DNA of 64,000 bases from Marimonas lutisalis (GCF_005434965.1 NZ_SKCI01000001.1:1386952-1450951); one strand, 5' to 3'; positions 36,817-46,317 are shown, counted from the stretch's first letter. Program-made: numbers and translations. Notes: generated by a model not told the origin, from the sequence alone.

Positions 36817-36958
36817 TGCTGAACTCCTGTCTTCATCAATACCGATTGCCTCGAAACGGCAAGCCGACGCGCCGCAATTGATCTCGAAACCGACGCAACG
36901 GAACTTTGTGGCCAAAAACTTGTGCCGAGGCGCATGTTTCTTCTTGATCGACTCGCTC

Positions 36959-37023
36959 CGCCCCCCTAAATGCCCCCTCACTTTCGGAACCGATCCCAAC
37001 TTCGAGTTGTCTTCGGGGGGGCG
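36959..37023 (+). promoter_or_regulatory. Possible folded leader upstream of speD-speE
   Basis: CGCCCCCC (36959-36966) can pair with GGGGGGCG (37016-37023), enclosing a smaller hairpin CAACT-TCG-AGTTG (36997-37009). The structure ends 46 bases before the speD ATG, where a leader affecting translation or read-through could act. Pairing is only by inspection, with no homologue alignment. Confidence 0.35.
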
Positions 37024-37069
37024 CTAAGGGACCGACTGGAACGCACTACTGGATTGAAAGGGGAGCGCC

Positions 37070-37594
37070 ATGACGGACGCCAGCCTCTTCCAACTGGGGT
37101 ACGGTCTGGAGACAGGCGCCCAAGAGGAAGATACCGCCCGCGGTTTCGAAGCCGCGAACGATGACCAACCGATTGCCCGTGATATCTTTGACGAGACACG
37201 CGACGACCATTTCATTCGCCGCGATGGCACCGTGTTCGCCGGCACCCATCTCATCATCGAGGTGGTCAACGGCACCGGGCTGGACGACGAAGCCCGCATC
37301 CAGCAGGCCTTTCGCGACTGTGTCGATACCTGCGGCGCCACGCTTCTGCATATCCACACGCACAAGTTCAGCCCCCAGGGCGTCAGCGGCGTGGCGGTGC
37401 TGGCCGAAAGCCATATCTCCGTGCACACCTGGCCCGAGATTGGCTACGGCGCCTTCGATGTCTTCATGTGCGGTGACGCGCGCCCCTGGCTGGCCGTCGA
37501 TGTGCTCAAGGCCGCGTTCGACACCGCGGATGTGCGTGTGAAAGAGCTCAAGCGCGGCGAAGGCGTGGTCAGCGAAGCCGGAGTGGCGGCATGA
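37070..37594 (+). CDS. speH: S-adenosylmethionine decarboxylase (SpeH/SpeD, pyruvoyl enzyme)
   Basis: A 174-residue proenzyme that cleaves itself before Ser114 in ESHISVHTWPE to form a pyruvoyl group, giving decarboxylated SAM for spermidine synthesis. Cys134 (VFMCGD) and the His119 region complete the class 1B active site. The N terminus carries about 50 extra residues before GTVFAGTHLIIE compared with short bacterial forms. The stop overlaps the speE start as ATGA. Confidence 0.92.
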   Translation: MTDASLFQLGYGLETGAQEEDTARGFEAANDDQPIARDIFDETRDDHFIRRDGTVFAGTHLIIEVVNGTGLDDEARIQQAFRDCVDTCGATLLHIHTHKFSPQGVSGVAVLAESHISVHTWPEIGYGAFDVFMCGDARPWLAVDVLKAAFDTADVRVKELKRGEGVVSEAGVAA

Positions 37595-38436
37595 GCGAGT
37601 GGTCGACCGAAACCCTGCATGCCGATTACGCGCAGTCCCTGCGCATCGAGCGGCTGCTCTATGACAGCGAGACCGAGCATCAACGCCTCAGGGTCTTCGA
37701 AAACCCGACCTTCGGTCGCGTGCTCACTCTAGACGATGTCGTACAGACGACGGAAGGCGACAATGCCATCTATCACGAAATGCTGACCCATGTGCCGATC
37801 CTGGCGCATGGGGCGGTCCGCCGTGTCTGCATCGTCGGCGGCGGCGATGGCGGCATGGCCCGCGAAGTGCTGAAACATGCCGGCATCCAACATGTCACCA
37901 TGGTCGAGATCGACGCGGGCGTGGTTGAGTTCTCGAAACAGTACCTGCCGAACCTGTCGCAGGGGGCTTTCGACGATCCGCGGCTGGAACTCGTCATCGC
38001 CGATGGCGCGGAGTTCATGAAAGCCACCGACGGCGGGTTCGACGTCGTCATCGTCGATTCCACCGATCCCGTCGGTCCTGGCGAAGTGTTGTTTACCGAT
38101 ACGTTCTACGGCCACGCCAAACGCGCGCTGGCCGAAGGCGGCATTCTTGTCACGCAGAACGGCGTGCCCTTCCTGCAAGGCGACGAACTGGCCAACACCA
38201 TGCGTGCTTTCAAGGCGCTCTTCGCGGATGCCACCTGCTATCTCGCCACCATTCCCACCTATGCCGGCGGGCCGATGGCGTTCGGCTGGGGCACCGATGG
38301 CGATGCGCGCGCAACGCCGCTCGACGTGCTTGCGGGCCGGTTCAGCGCCTCGGGGCTCAGCCCCTTCTACTACACACCGGCCGTGCACCAGGCGGCTTTC
38401 GCCCTGCCCGGTTATGTCCAGCGGCTGATCCCCTAG
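37591..38436 (+). CDS. speE: Spermidine synthase
   Basis: A 281-residue aminopropyltransferase that joins putrescine and decarboxylated SAM. The SAM-like nucleotide loop CIVGGGDGGMARE, the catalytic acid in DVVIVDSTDPVGPGE, GILVTQNG and PTYAGGPMAFGW are as expected. Coupled to speH by a 4-base overlap. Followed by the dispersed hairpin repeat, which may end the transcript. Confidence 0.95.
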   Translation: MSEWSTETLHADYAQSLRIERLLYDSETEHQRLRVFENPTFGRVLTLDDVVQTTEGDNAIYHEMLTHVPILAHGAVRRVCIVGGGDGGMAREVLKHAGIQHVTMVEIDAGVVEFSKQYLPNLSQGAFDDPRLELVIADGAEFMKATDGGFDVVIVDSTDPVGPGEVLFTDTFYGHAKRALAEGGILVTQNGVPFLQGDELANTMRAFKALFADATCYLATIPTYAGGPMAFGWGTDGDARATPLDVLAGRFSASGLSPFYYTPAVHQAAFALPGYVQRLIP

Positions 38437-38450
38437 GCCCGCGCCGCTCT

Positions 38451-38500
38451 TTCATCTTGCCTTGAAATATCCCGGGGAGCGCGAGGGGCTGGCCCCTCGC
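38451..38500 (+). repeat. Dispersed intergenic hairpin repeat, copy 3
   Basis: TTCATCTTGCCTTGAAATAT then CCCGGGGAGC and a perfect 9-bp inverted repeat (GCGAGGGGC at 38481-38489, GCCCCTCGC at 38492-38500). It lies between the converging speE and thioesterase genes. Confidence 0.75.
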
Positions 38501-38509
38501 TCCGCGCTC

Positions 38510-38932
38510 TCAGCCTTTCGGTGGGATCGAATAGGTCAGCGATGCCCGCGCCACCGGCGCGTCCATCCCGTCGGAAAACAGCAACGCCTCGCCCACGGCC
38601 AGCACACGGCCCAGCTTCAGCAGCCGGCACCTGGCGATCAGGTCGACCCCCGCCTGCGGTTTGCGCATGAAGTCGATCGAGGCATTGGTGGTGACGGCCA
38701 GCGCCTTGCGCCCCACCATCGCCAGCGTGATGGCGTAGACCGCGCAATCAGCCAGCGAAAACATGCTCGGCCCCGACACGGTCCCGCCCGGTCGCAGATG
38801 CCGGTCCGCCACCTTAAGGCGCATATCCACTTCCATGTCGGCCAGCCGGTCGACGGCAAAATCGTTTTTGACTTGCGGAAAGACTTCTTCAAGGTAGTCC
38901 ATCAACTCGTCTGCATTCATCTGTAGCGGCAT
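38510..38932 (-). CDS. PaaI-type hotdog thioesterase
   Basis: A 140-residue hotdog-fold protein. The central helix FSLADCAVYAITLAMVG, preceded by GGTVSGPSM, and the later VVTTNASIDFMRKP-type strand identify acyl-CoA thioesterases of the PaaI/YbgC kind. The ATG at 38932 follows GGAGGGAAGAC. It is divergent from the crotonase gene, with 58 bases between starts, so both may act on the same kind of CoA ester. Confidence 0.82.
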   Translation of the reverse strand: MPLQMNADELMDYLEEVFPQVKNDFAVDRLADMEVDMRLKVADRHLRPGGTVSGPSMFSLADCAVYAITLAMVGRKALAVTTNASIDFMRKPQAGVDLIARCRLLKLGRVLAVGEALLFSDGMDAPVARASLTYSIPPKG

Positions 38933-38990
38933 GTCTTCCCTCCTTGCGCCTGCGCGCATAGAGTTGCCGCCAAAGACAGGAGAGAACAAG

Positions 38991-39776
38991 ATGGCATTGC
39001 TGGAACGTAACGACACTGGCGGGATCGCCCGCCTTCACCTCAATGACCCGGGCAAGCTCAACGCCCTTTCCGACGAGATGCTGGCCGCGCTGCAGTCGCA
39101 GTTCGACGCGCTCAAAGAAGATACCTCCATCCGCGCCGTCGTGCTCTCGGGCGAGGGCAAGGCGTTCTGCGCGGGCCATGACCTCAAGCAGATGCAGCAG
39201 GGCCGCCAGGCCGAGGATGGCGGTAAGGCCTATTTCAAGGATCTCTTCGACCGCTGCACCCAGATGATGCTGAGCATCCGTAGCCTGCCGCAACCGGTTA
39301 TCGCCATGCCGCATGGTATCGCCACCGCCGCGGGCTGCCAGCTTGTCGCCTCCTGCGACATGGCTGTCGCCGCCGAAGGCACGCGATTTGGCGTCAATGG
39401 TGTGAATATCGGGCTCTTCTGCTCCACGCCCATGGTCGCGCTCAGCCGCAACGTGCCGCGCAAGCAGGCCTTCGAAATGCTGACCACGGGCGAATTCATC
39501 GACACCGATCGCGCGCTGGCCATCGGTCTCATCAATCGTGTCGCATCCCCCGAGGCGCTCGAGGCGGAAACGATGGCACTCGCCGAGACCGTCGCCTCGA
39601 AACTGTCCGCGGCGGTCAAGATCGGCAAACGTGCCTTCTATGACCAGATCGAAATGACGCTCGATCAGGCCTACGCCTATGCTGGTGACGTGATGGTCGA
39701 AAACATGCTCTACCGCGACACCGAGGAAGGCATCGCCGCCTTCATCGAAAAACGCCCGCCGGACTGGCAGCAATGA
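38991..39776 (+). CDS. Crotonase-family (enoyl-CoA hydratase-like) protein
   Basis: A 261-residue crotonase. The CoA-binding AFCAGHDL oxyanion segment and the PHGIATAAGCQLVASCD region are clear, and the ending FIEKRPPDWQ is typical. The two catalytic glutamates of enoyl-CoA hydratase are replaced: GCQL has Gln and FGVNGVNIG has Asn at the second place. It resembles the ECHDC3 group, whose members also lack them, so simple hydratase activity is unlikely. It has a GGAGAG ribosome site. Confidence 0.82.
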   Translation: MALLERNDTGGIARLHLNDPGKLNALSDEMLAALQSQFDALKEDTSIRAVVLSGEGKAFCAGHDLKQMQQGRQAEDGGKAYFKDLFDRCTQMMLSIRSLPQPVIAMPHGIATAAGCQLVASCDMAVAAEGTRFGVNGVNIGLFCSTPMVALSRNVPRKQAFEMLTTGEFIDTDRALAIGLINRVASPEALEAETMALAETVASKLSAAVKIGKRAFYDQIEMTLDQAYAYAGDVMVENMLYRDTEEGIAAFIEKRPPDWQQ

Positions 39777-39798
39777 CACCTCAAAGCCGGAAGGCTGA

Positions 39799-40656
39799 AT
39801 GACGCTTTTCGGCTTTTCCCTCGTCATCTTCGCGGCCGTCTGCCACGCGACATGGAATTTCCTGGTCAAGCGGATCAACGCGGGTCCGGAACTCGTTTTC
39901 CTGTTCTCGGCCATGTCGACGCTGGTATACCTGCCGCTGGCGCTCTGGTATGGACGCTCGCTCGCCACGTTCGAACCGATCCATTACCTGTTTCTTTTCG
40001 GCACGGCGCTTCTGCACACAGGCTATTTCGTCATGTTGCAGACGGGCTATCGCCACGGCGATCTGTCTCTTGTCTATCCCACCGCGCGGTCCACCGGCCC
40101 GATGCTGTCGGTCACCTTCGCCATCCTCGTTCTGGGCGAGGCCGCCTCGTGGCAGGCGATTGCCGGCGGTGTGCTGATCATCTTCGGCGTGCTGATGCTG
40201 GGCGGCGGGCTCAAGGCGCGCAAGGGCGACGGCACACTGCGCTCGATCGGGTTCGGCCTTGTGGTGGGCTGTTTCATCGGCGCCTATACGGTGTGGGATG
40301 CCTATGCCGTGGCGCATCTGATGATCGCACCGGTGCTGATGGACTGGTTTTCCAATCTCGGCCGCACCCTGATCATGACACCTGTTGCCCTGCGCCGGCG
40401 CGCAGCGCTGCGCCTTTTGTGGCAGAACCACTGGCTCGAGGCGCTGCTCGTCGGGATCATCTCGCCCCTGGCCTATATCCTCGTGCTCTACGCCATGACC
40501 TTCACACCGGTGCTCTACGTCGCACCGCTGCGGGAAACCTCGGTTCTGCTCGCGGTGTTGCTCGGCTCCTGGCTCCTGCACGAGGGCGATCTGCCCCGGC
40601 GGCTCAAGTGGGCGACGGTGATCGTCGGCGGAGTGGCGCTGCTGGCGACCGGCTAG
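39799..40656 (+). CDS. EamA/DMT-family transporter
   Basis: A 285-residue ten-segment membrane protein: the start FAAVCHATWNFLVKRI, the YRHGDLSLVYPTARSTGPML centre and PLRETSVLLAVLLGSWLL second repeat. It is the fourth member of this family in the window. The stop overlaps the end of the nitrilase-family gene on the other strand by 4 bases. Confidence 0.86.
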   Translation: MTLFGFSLVIFAAVCHATWNFLVKRINAGPELVFLFSAMSTLVYLPLALWYGRSLATFEPIHYLFLFGTALLHTGYFVMLQTGYRHGDLSLVYPTARSTGPMLSVTFAILVLGEAASWQAIAGGVLIIFGVLMLGGGLKARKGDGTLRSIGFGLVVGCFIGAYTVWDAYAVAHLMIAPVLMDWFSNLGRTLIMTPVALRRRAALRLLWQNHWLEALLVGIISPLAYILVLYAMTFTPVLYVAPLRETSVLLAVLLGSWLLHEGDLPRRLKWATVIVGGVALLATG

Positions 40657-41435
40657 TCCAGCCGCAAACTGTCCCGTTCGGCCAGATAGGGCAACCGTGC
40701 CTGCGCCGCCGCCACCCGTGCCGGGTCCAGGTCGGCGATCAGCATCTGCTCGCCTGCCCCCGCGCGCGCCAGTTCCTCGCCATCCGGCGCCGCGACAAAG
40801 CTTTCGCCAAGATAACGTAACCCGCCTTCTTCGCCGCAATGGTTGGCATAGGCCAGAAAGACCCCGTTTTCGAAGGCGCGCGCCGGCACCATCTGCCGGG
40901 AGACCCAACCCCAGTTGTCTGACAGGGCCGTCGGAACCAGGATTACCTGCGCCCCCTGCGCCGCAACATGCCGCGCGGGTTCGACGAACTCGATGTCATA
41001 ACAGACGAGCGAGGCAAAGCGCATTCCGCCCAGATCGAAGAGCGCACAGCCCGCGCCGGGGGAATAATAGTCGCGCTCGGGCCCGGGCGGGATCGCCAGC
41101 TTGCGCTGATGAACCAGCCTCGCGCCGTCCGGTCCGTAGCATTGCACGGCATTGTAGATGCGGCCCTGGTCCGTTTCGGCAAAGCCGCAATGCACCGCGA
41201 TGCCATGCGTCCGTGCCATGTCCGACAGGGTTCGGGCGATTGCCCCATCGGCGGGTTCGGCCCGGTCGGCGATACGCTTACCGATATTGTATCCTGTTGC
41301 GAACAGTTCCGGACAAAGCGCCAGGTCGGCGCCCCGCTTTGCGGCCTTTGCCAACCGTCCCGACAACCAGACCAAACGCTCCGCAACGTCGGCCAGCGCG
41401 GCCGGTGCCTGCAAGACGGCCAATCGCACGCTCAT
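40653..41435 (-). CDS. Carbon-nitrogen hydrolase (nitrilase superfamily)
   Basis: A 260-residue amidase-like protein with the complete Glu-Lys-Cys triad: Glu43 in CPELF, Lys112 in HQRKL and Cys145 in SLVCYDIEF. Length fits a single-domain enzyme such as an omega-amidase, N-carbamoylputrescine amidase or deaminated-glutathione amidase. The speH-speE polyamine genes are 2.2 kb away on the other strand, but no direct link is shown. Confidence 0.86.
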   Translation of the reverse strand: MSVRLAVLQAPAALADVAERLVWLSGRLAKAAKRGADLALCPELFATGYNIGKRIADRAEPADGAIARTLSDMARTHGIAVHCGFAETDQGRIYNAVQCYGPDGARLVHQRKLAIPPGPERDYYSPGAGCALFDLGGMRFASLVCYDIEFVEPARHVAAQGAQVILVPTALSDNWGWVSRQMVPARAFENGVFLAYANHCGEEGGLRYLGESFVAAPDGEELARAGAGEQMLIADLDPARVAAAQARLPYLAERDSLRLD

Positions 41436-41481
41436 TCTCTCAGTCCGCCCTCGCCGCTGTTACGTATCTTCGCCCCGCATA

Positions 41482-41499
41482 TTCCACGTTTTCGTGGAA
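41482..41499. promoter_or_regulatory. Perfect inverted repeat upstream of the MauG-like gene
   Basis: TTCCACG-TTTT-CGTGGAA (7-bp arms) lies between the divergent nitrilase and peroxidase genes and is about 140 bases before the peroxidase start. It could be an operator. Confidence 0.45.
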
Positions 41500-41638
41500 A
41501 CAAACCGATGCCGAGCGGCAGAACTGTCCCGAAACCGGCAGCCGGGCACGATCGTTTCCATTTCGCAGCCCGATTTTTTCCACAATTGCCATTGTTCTGC
41601 CCCAATTCACTTTGGTAACCATGTCAGCAACCGAAAGC

Positions 41639-42985
41639 ATGAGTGAAATGAATTCCATCATGCGCAAGTGGGTCACCGCCGGCATCCTGTCTCTCCAGGC
41701 CACTCTCTCTCAGGCCGCCGATCTTCCGAACCCGGTGACCCACTCGGCCTTCCCCGAGTTTGCCTTTTCGACCTTCCTTCTGGGCCGCGATCTTTTTTAT
41801 GATCCCATCCTGTCGGGCAATCGCAACATCGCCTGCGCCACCTGCCACCATGCCGTGCTGGGTTCCGGCGATGGCACGGCGCTTGGCATCGGCGAAGGCG
41901 GTGTGGGGCTTGGCCCCAATCGCCACGCAGAGCCCGGCACCCCGGCCCGCGCCCATGTGCCTCGTAACGCGCCGGCCCTGTTCAACCTCGGGGCCTCGGA
42001 ATTCACCACGCTGTTTCACGATGGCCGCGTCATGCGTGATCCCGCCGCGCGTATGGGTCATGCCATGCCCGAGGGCCGCGCGCTGGAACGCCCGGTGCCA
42101 CTGACGCTTGCCGCGCAGGCCCTGCTTCCCATCCTGTCGCCGGAGGAAATGGCCGGTGCCCCCGGCGAAAACGACATTGCCGACGCCGTGGCGCGCGATG
42201 AAATCCGCGGCCTGAACGGTGCTTGGCAGATGCTGGCCGAACGGGTCGAGGCCGTGCCGGAATACCGCCGCCGCTTCAATGCGATCATCGGCCCGGACGA
42301 GCCGATTCACATCACTGACATTGCCACCGCGATTGCGGCCTTCATCTCGTACGAGTTCCGCTCGACCGACAGCCCGTTCGACGCCTGGCTGGCTGGCCGC
42401 AGGAACGCGCTGACCCCGCCGCAGCGTCGCGGGGCCGAGCTGTTTTACGGCAAGGCGCAGTGCAGCAGTTGCCATGCCGGGCCGTTCCAGACGGATCACG
42501 CCTTTCATGCCATCGGCATGCCGCAGATCGGTCCCGGCAAGGATTACGACGTGCCGGGGGCAGATCGTGGCCGGGCAGCGGTCACCGGGGATGACTCTGA
42601 CGCCTATCACTTCCGCACGCCGTCTCTGCGCAATGTGGCGCTGACCGCGCCCTATGGCCATGCCGGGGTTTATGCCACGCTCGATCAGGTCATCCGCCAT
42701 CATCTCGATCCATTGGCGGCCCTCGATCGGTTCGATCCGGCTTCGGTGCAGTTGCCCGCGCTGGACGGTCCGGGAATGGTGCCCGCCACCGGCTCCGACA
42801 AATCCGAGATCGAACGGATCAAGGCCGCTGCCGAAATCGACCTGCCGCCGCTTGCCGAGGCCGAAATCGACGCGCTGATAGCCTTTCTCGACGCGCTGAC
42901 CGATCCCAATGCGGTGATCGGCCGGCTCGGCGCGCCCGGGAGCGTGCCCTCGGGCCTTCCCGTCGACCAGATGACATTGCACTGA
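41639..42985 (+). CDS. Cytochrome c peroxidase / MauG-family dihaem protein
   Basis: A 448-residue secreted dihaem protein. A signal peptide precedes about residue 27 (SLQATLSQA). Haem sites are CATCH at 66-70 and CSSCH near residue 275. RDLFYDPILSGNRNIACATCH and the HFRTPSLRNVALTAPYGHAGVY segment near the C-terminal haem are diagnostic of the bacterial peroxidase/MauG superfamily. No methylamine dehydrogenase gene is near, so MauG itself is not implied. ATG 41621 and 41660 are other possible starts. Confidence 0.88.
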   Translation: MSEMNSIMRKWVTAGILSLQATLSQAADLPNPVTHSAFPEFAFSTFLLGRDLFYDPILSGNRNIACATCHHAVLGSGDGTALGIGEGGVGLGPNRHAEPGTPARAHVPRNAPALFNLGASEFTTLFHDGRVMRDPAARMGHAMPEGRALERPVPLTLAAQALLPILSPEEMAGAPGENDIADAVARDEIRGLNGAWQMLAERVEAVPEYRRRFNAIIGPDEPIHITDIATAIAAFISYEFRSTDSPFDAWLAGRRNALTPPQRRGAELFYGKAQCSSCHAGPFQTDHAFHAIGMPQIGPGKDYDVPGADRGRAAVTGDDSDAYHFRTPSLRNVALTAPYGHAGVYATLDQVIRHHLDPLAALDRFDPASVQLPALDGPGMVPATGSDKSEIERIKAAAEIDLPPLAEAEIDALIAFLDALTDPNAVIGRLGAPGSVPSGLPVDQMTLH

Positions 42986-43024
42986 CCCTTTCCAAACCCG
43001 GTGCAATCGCCTACATCGCGCGGC

Positions 43025-44380
43025 ATGACCGATACTCTTCATATCGTTGGTGGCGGGCTCGCCGGGGCCGAAGCTGCATGGCAGGCCGCCCGGATGGGCG
43101 TGCCCGTGGTAATCCATGAAATGCGCCCCCAGGTCGGCACCTTTGCCCACAAGACCGGTGATCTGGCCGAAATGGTCTGTTCTAACTCGTTCCGCTCGGA
43201 TGACAGCGAACAGAACGCGGTGGGCCTGCTGCACTGGGAAATGCGCGCGGCCGACGGCCTGATTATGCAGATGGCCGACCGCCATCGTCTTCCCGCCGGT
43301 GGTGCCCTCGCCGTCGATCGTGACCCCTTCGCCCAGTCGGTCACCCGGGCGCTGCTCGATCATCCGCTTGTAACGCTGGAACCGGGTGAAATCACCGCCC
43401 TGCCCGAGGACGGCCGCTGGATCATCGCCACGGGTCCGCTCACGTCCTCGGCACTTGGCGCGGCAATCCAGGCCGAAACCGGGGCCGAACGCCTGGCCTT
43501 CTTCGACGCCATCGCGCCCATCGTCTATGCCGACAGCATCGACATGTCCGTGGCCTGGATGCAGTCGCGCTATGACAAGGGCGAAACCGAAGCCGAGCAG
43601 AAGGCCTATCTCAACTGCCCGATGACAAAGCCGCAATACGAGGCCTTCATCGACGCACTGCTGGCCGCCGACAAGACCGAGTTTCACGAGGGCGAGACCG
43701 CCAAGTACTTCGATGGCTGCCTGCCGATCGAGGTTATGGCCGAGCGAGGTCGCGAAACCCTGCGCCATGGCCCGATGAAGCCCGTTGGGCTGACCAACGC
43801 GCACAAGCCCGATGAAAAGCCCTATGCCGTGGTCCAGCTGCGCCGTGACAACGCGCTTGGCACGCTCTACAACATCGTCGGCTTCCAGACAAAGATGAAG
43901 TACGGCGCGCAAACGGATGTTTTCCGGATGATTCCCGGGCTTGAGAACGCCTCCTTTGCACGTCTTGGCGGCATCCATCGCAACACCTTCATCAATTCGC
44001 CGACGCTGCTGGATGATCGGATGAGGCTGAAATCACGGCCCAATATCCGCTTCGCCGGTCAGGTCACAGGGGTCGAAGGCTATGTTGAATCTGCCTCGAT
44101 GGGCCTGCTGGCGGGCCGCATGGCCGCAAGCGAAATCCTCGGGCGTGATCTGCCCCCGCCGCCGCCCGAAACTGCTACCGGCGCGCTGATCACCCACATC
44201 ACCGGCGGCGCCGAGGCCAAGACGTTTCAGCCGATGAACGTGAATTTCGGCCTCTTCCCGCCTGTTGACGGGCTCAAGGGCGGGCGGCGTGGCCGCAAGG
44301 ATCGCTACAAGGCCTATACAGACCGGGCCAAAACCGCCTGGGCCGACTGGCTCGGCCAATCCGCTCTGGACGCGGCCTGA
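43025..44380 (+). CDS. trmFO: tRNA m5U54 methyltransferase, folate/FAD-dependent (TrmFO)
   Basis: A 451-residue flavoprotein that methylates U54 of tRNA using methylene-tetrahydrofolate. The FAD-binding [14 protein letters not shown] is at the N terminus, CSNSFRSDD contains the catalytic Cys, and [15 protein letters not shown] and VNFGLFPP complete the family pattern. ATG at 43025 follows a short gap after the MauG-like gene. Confidence 0.95.
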   Translation: MTDTLHIVGGGLAGAEAAWQAARMGVPVVIHEMRPQVGTFAHKTGDLAEMVCSNSFRSDDSEQNAVGLLHWEMRAADGLIMQMADRHRLPAGGALAVDRDPFAQSVTRALLDHPLVTLEPGEITALPEDGRWIIATGPLTSSALGAAIQAETGAERLAFFDAIAPIVYADSIDMSVAWMQSRYDKGETEAEQKAYLNCPMTKPQYEAFIDALLAADKTEFHEGETAKYFDGCLPIEVMAERGRETLRHGPMKPVGLTNAHKPDEKPYAVVQLRRDNALGTLYNIVGFQTKMKYGAQTDVFRMIPGLENASFARLGGIHRNTFINSPTLLDDRMRLKSRPNIRFAGQVTGVEGYVESASMGLLAGRMAASEILGRDLPPPPPETATGALITHITGGAEAKTFQPMNVNFGLFPPVDGLKGGRRGRKDRYKAYTDRAKTAWADWLGQSALDAA

Positions 44381-44402
44381 GCCCGGGCCTTATGCTCAGC
44401 CC

Positions 44403-45017
44403 ATGAGCAAAGGATTTCTTGATCAGGCCTATCACGTGCCCGAAGGCGGCGATACGCGCAGGCTCTATTCCGAATGGGCCGAAACCTACGAGCGCGAGCT
44501 GAGCGACAACGGCTATGTCACACCACAACGCATCGCCGCCGCCCTGGCAAAATTCACCAAGGATCCGGCGGCGCCTCTCCTCGACTATGGTTGCGGTACA
44601 GGCATGTCCGGCGAGGCCCTGCGCGCAGCAGGCTTTTCCACGATAGACGGCGTCGATGTCACAGCGGAAATGCTCGACATCGCACGCGCCAAGAGTATCT
44701 ATCGCACCATCACGATTGCCGATCCGGCCGAACCGGCCCCGGTCACGCCCGGCGCCTACCCGATGATTGCCGCGATCGGTGTGATCGGCATCGGCGCGGC
44801 GCCCCTGTCGCTGTTCGATGAATTGATGCACGCTTTGCCTAAGGGCGGGCTCTTCGCGCTTTCGTTCAACGATCACGCGCTTGAGCATCCCGAGTACGAA
44901 GCCAAGGTCAATGAATGGGTCGATAGCGCCGCCGCGCGTCTCTTGATGCGCGAATACGGGCCGCATATCCCCGGAAAAAACCTCAACGCTAACGTTTACG
45001 TACTTGAAAAAGCGTGA
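44403..45017 (+). CDS. Class I SAM-dependent methyltransferase
   Basis: A 204-residue methyltransferase with the SAM loop LLDYGCGTGMSGEALR (motif I), an acidic GVDVTAEMLDIAR motif II and GGLFALSFNDH. It starts 22 bases after trmFO and its TGA overlaps the gluQ GTG, so it is translationally coupled to gluQ. Its substrate is unknown. Confidence 0.82.
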   Translation: MSKGFLDQAYHVPEGGDTRRLYSEWAETYERELSDNGYVTPQRIAAALAKFTKDPAAPLLDYGCGTGMSGEALRAAGFSTIDGVDVTAEMLDIARAKSIYRTITIADPAEPAPVTPGAYPMIAAIGVIGIGAAPLSLFDELMHALPKGGLFALSFNDHALEHPEYEAKVNEWVDSAAARLLMREYGPHIPGKNLNANVYVLEKA

Positions 45018-45892
45018 CTTTCAGAACCCGTTTCGCCCCATCCCCGACCGGCCCGCTGCATCTCGGCCATGCCTTCTCGGCGCTGTTGGCCTATGATCTG
45101 GCACAGGCTTCGGATGGCGAGTTTCTGCTCCGGATCGAGGATATCGACCAGTCCCGTTCCCGTACGCTGTGGGAAGATCAGATATACGACGATCTCAGCT
45201 GGCTCGGCCTGAAATGGCCCGCGCCCGTCTTGCGCCAATCCGACAGGCAAGGCGTCTACCGCGCGGCACTCGCGCATCTGTGGTCGCGCGGCCTGCTCTA
45301 TCCCTGCACCTGCAACCGGCGCGACATCGCCGCCGCGACCAGCGCGCCGCAAGAGGGGGGTGAACCGCTGATCGGTCCCGATGGCATCGTCTATCCCGGC
45401 ACATGCCGGCCCGCGCACCCGCCCACCGGTTCCCTGCCCGACGCGGCACTGCGCCTCGACATGGCGCGCGCCGTCGCACTGCTGCAGGCCCAACCGCTGC
45501 GCCCGCCCCTTGCATTCGTCGAAGCCGGTGCCGGTCCCGAGGGTGAAACCGGTCTTGTGAGCATCGAGCCCGACTGGCTTATCACCCATGTCGGCGACGT
45601 GGTGCTGGCGCGGCGAGACATGGGAGGTTCCTATCATCTCTCGGTGGTGCTGGACGACGCCGATCAGGGCATCACCCACGTGGTGCGCGGACAGGACCTG
45701 TTCAGCGCCACGGCCATTCACGTGGTGTTGCAACGCCTGCTGCAACTGCCCACGCCGATCTATCATCACCACCGGTTGATCCGCGATGAAACGGGCAAAC
45801 GGCTGGCCAAACGCGATGATGCCCGGGCGATTTCAACCTACCGCGGCGAAGGCAAAACCCCGCAGGACATCCGCACCATGGTCGGGCTTTAA
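45014..45892 (+). CDS. gluQ: Glutamyl-Q tRNA(Asp) synthetase
   Basis: A 292-residue paralogue of the catalytic core of glutamyl-tRNA synthetase that attaches glutamate to queuosine in tRNA(Asp). The HIGH-like motif is in PSPTGPLHLGH, the zinc-binding cysteines in YPCTCNRRD, and the KMSKS counterpart in GKRLAKR. No anticodon-binding domain follows, which separates it from GltX. It starts with GTG overlapping the methyltransferase stop. Confidence 0.93.
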   Translation: MTFRTRFAPSPTGPLHLGHAFSALLAYDLAQASDGEFLLRIEDIDQSRSRTLWEDQIYDDLSWLGLKWPAPVLRQSDRQGVYRAALAHLWSRGLLYPCTCNRRDIAAATSAPQEGGEPLIGPDGIVYPGTCRPAHPPTGSLPDAALRLDMARAVALLQAQPLRPPLAFVEAGAGPEGETGLVSIEPDWLITHVGDVVLARRDMGGSYHLSVVLDDADQGITHVVRGQDLFSATAIHVVLQRLLQLPTPIYHHHRLIRDETGKRLAKRDDARAISTYRGEGKTPQDIRTMVGL

Positions 45893-46251
45893 CCCTCCAT
45901 CGGCGCCATGATCTCCACCTCGTCGCCCTCACGGACAGCAGTATAGAAACAGCTGCGCCGGTTCGTGTGACAGGCCGGCCCAGTCTGCCGCACCAGAACC
46001 AGCAGGCAATCGCGGTCACAATCCACCCGCAACTCCACCAGTTCCTGCAGATGACCGCTCGATTCTCCTTTCACCCAGAAGGACTGCCGCGAGCGGCTCC
46101 AATAGGTGACCCGCCCGCTCTCCAGCGTCCGGCGTACTGCCTCGGCGTTCATCCACGCCATCATAAGCACCTCGCCACTCTCGGCCTCCTGGGCGATGGC
46201 CGGGATCAACCCCTTGTCATCGAATTTCAGGCTTTCGGCGTCAAAGCTCAT
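45889..46251 (-). CDS. hisI: Phosphoribosyl-AMP cyclohydrolase
   Basis: A 120-residue histidine biosynthesis enzyme opening the purine ring of PR-AMP. The zinc and active-site region VDCDRDCLLV followed by GPACHTNRRSCF, and MMAWMNAEA and VTYWSRSRQ earlier, are complete. It lacks the HisE pyrophosphohydrolase domain, as is usual in alphaproteobacteria. It stands apart from other his genes and overlaps the end of gluQ by 4 bases. Confidence 0.95.
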   Translation of the reverse strand: MSFDAESLKFDDKGLIPAIAQEAESGEVLMMAWMNAEAVRRTLESGRVTYWSRSRQSFWVKGESSGHLQELVELRVDCDRDCLLVLVRQTGPACHTNRRSCFYTAVREGDEVEIMAPMEG

Positions 46252-46317
46252 TCCTGCCCCCTTTGCATCTCCGGCCATGGGGTCTATCTATGGCATAACT
46301 CCGCGGAAGGAAAAGCC

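Noticed and set aside
41624-43978. 784-codon minus-strand frame
   Set aside because: It is antisense to the dihaem peroxidase and trmFO genes, both with complete motifs; no start signal of its own.
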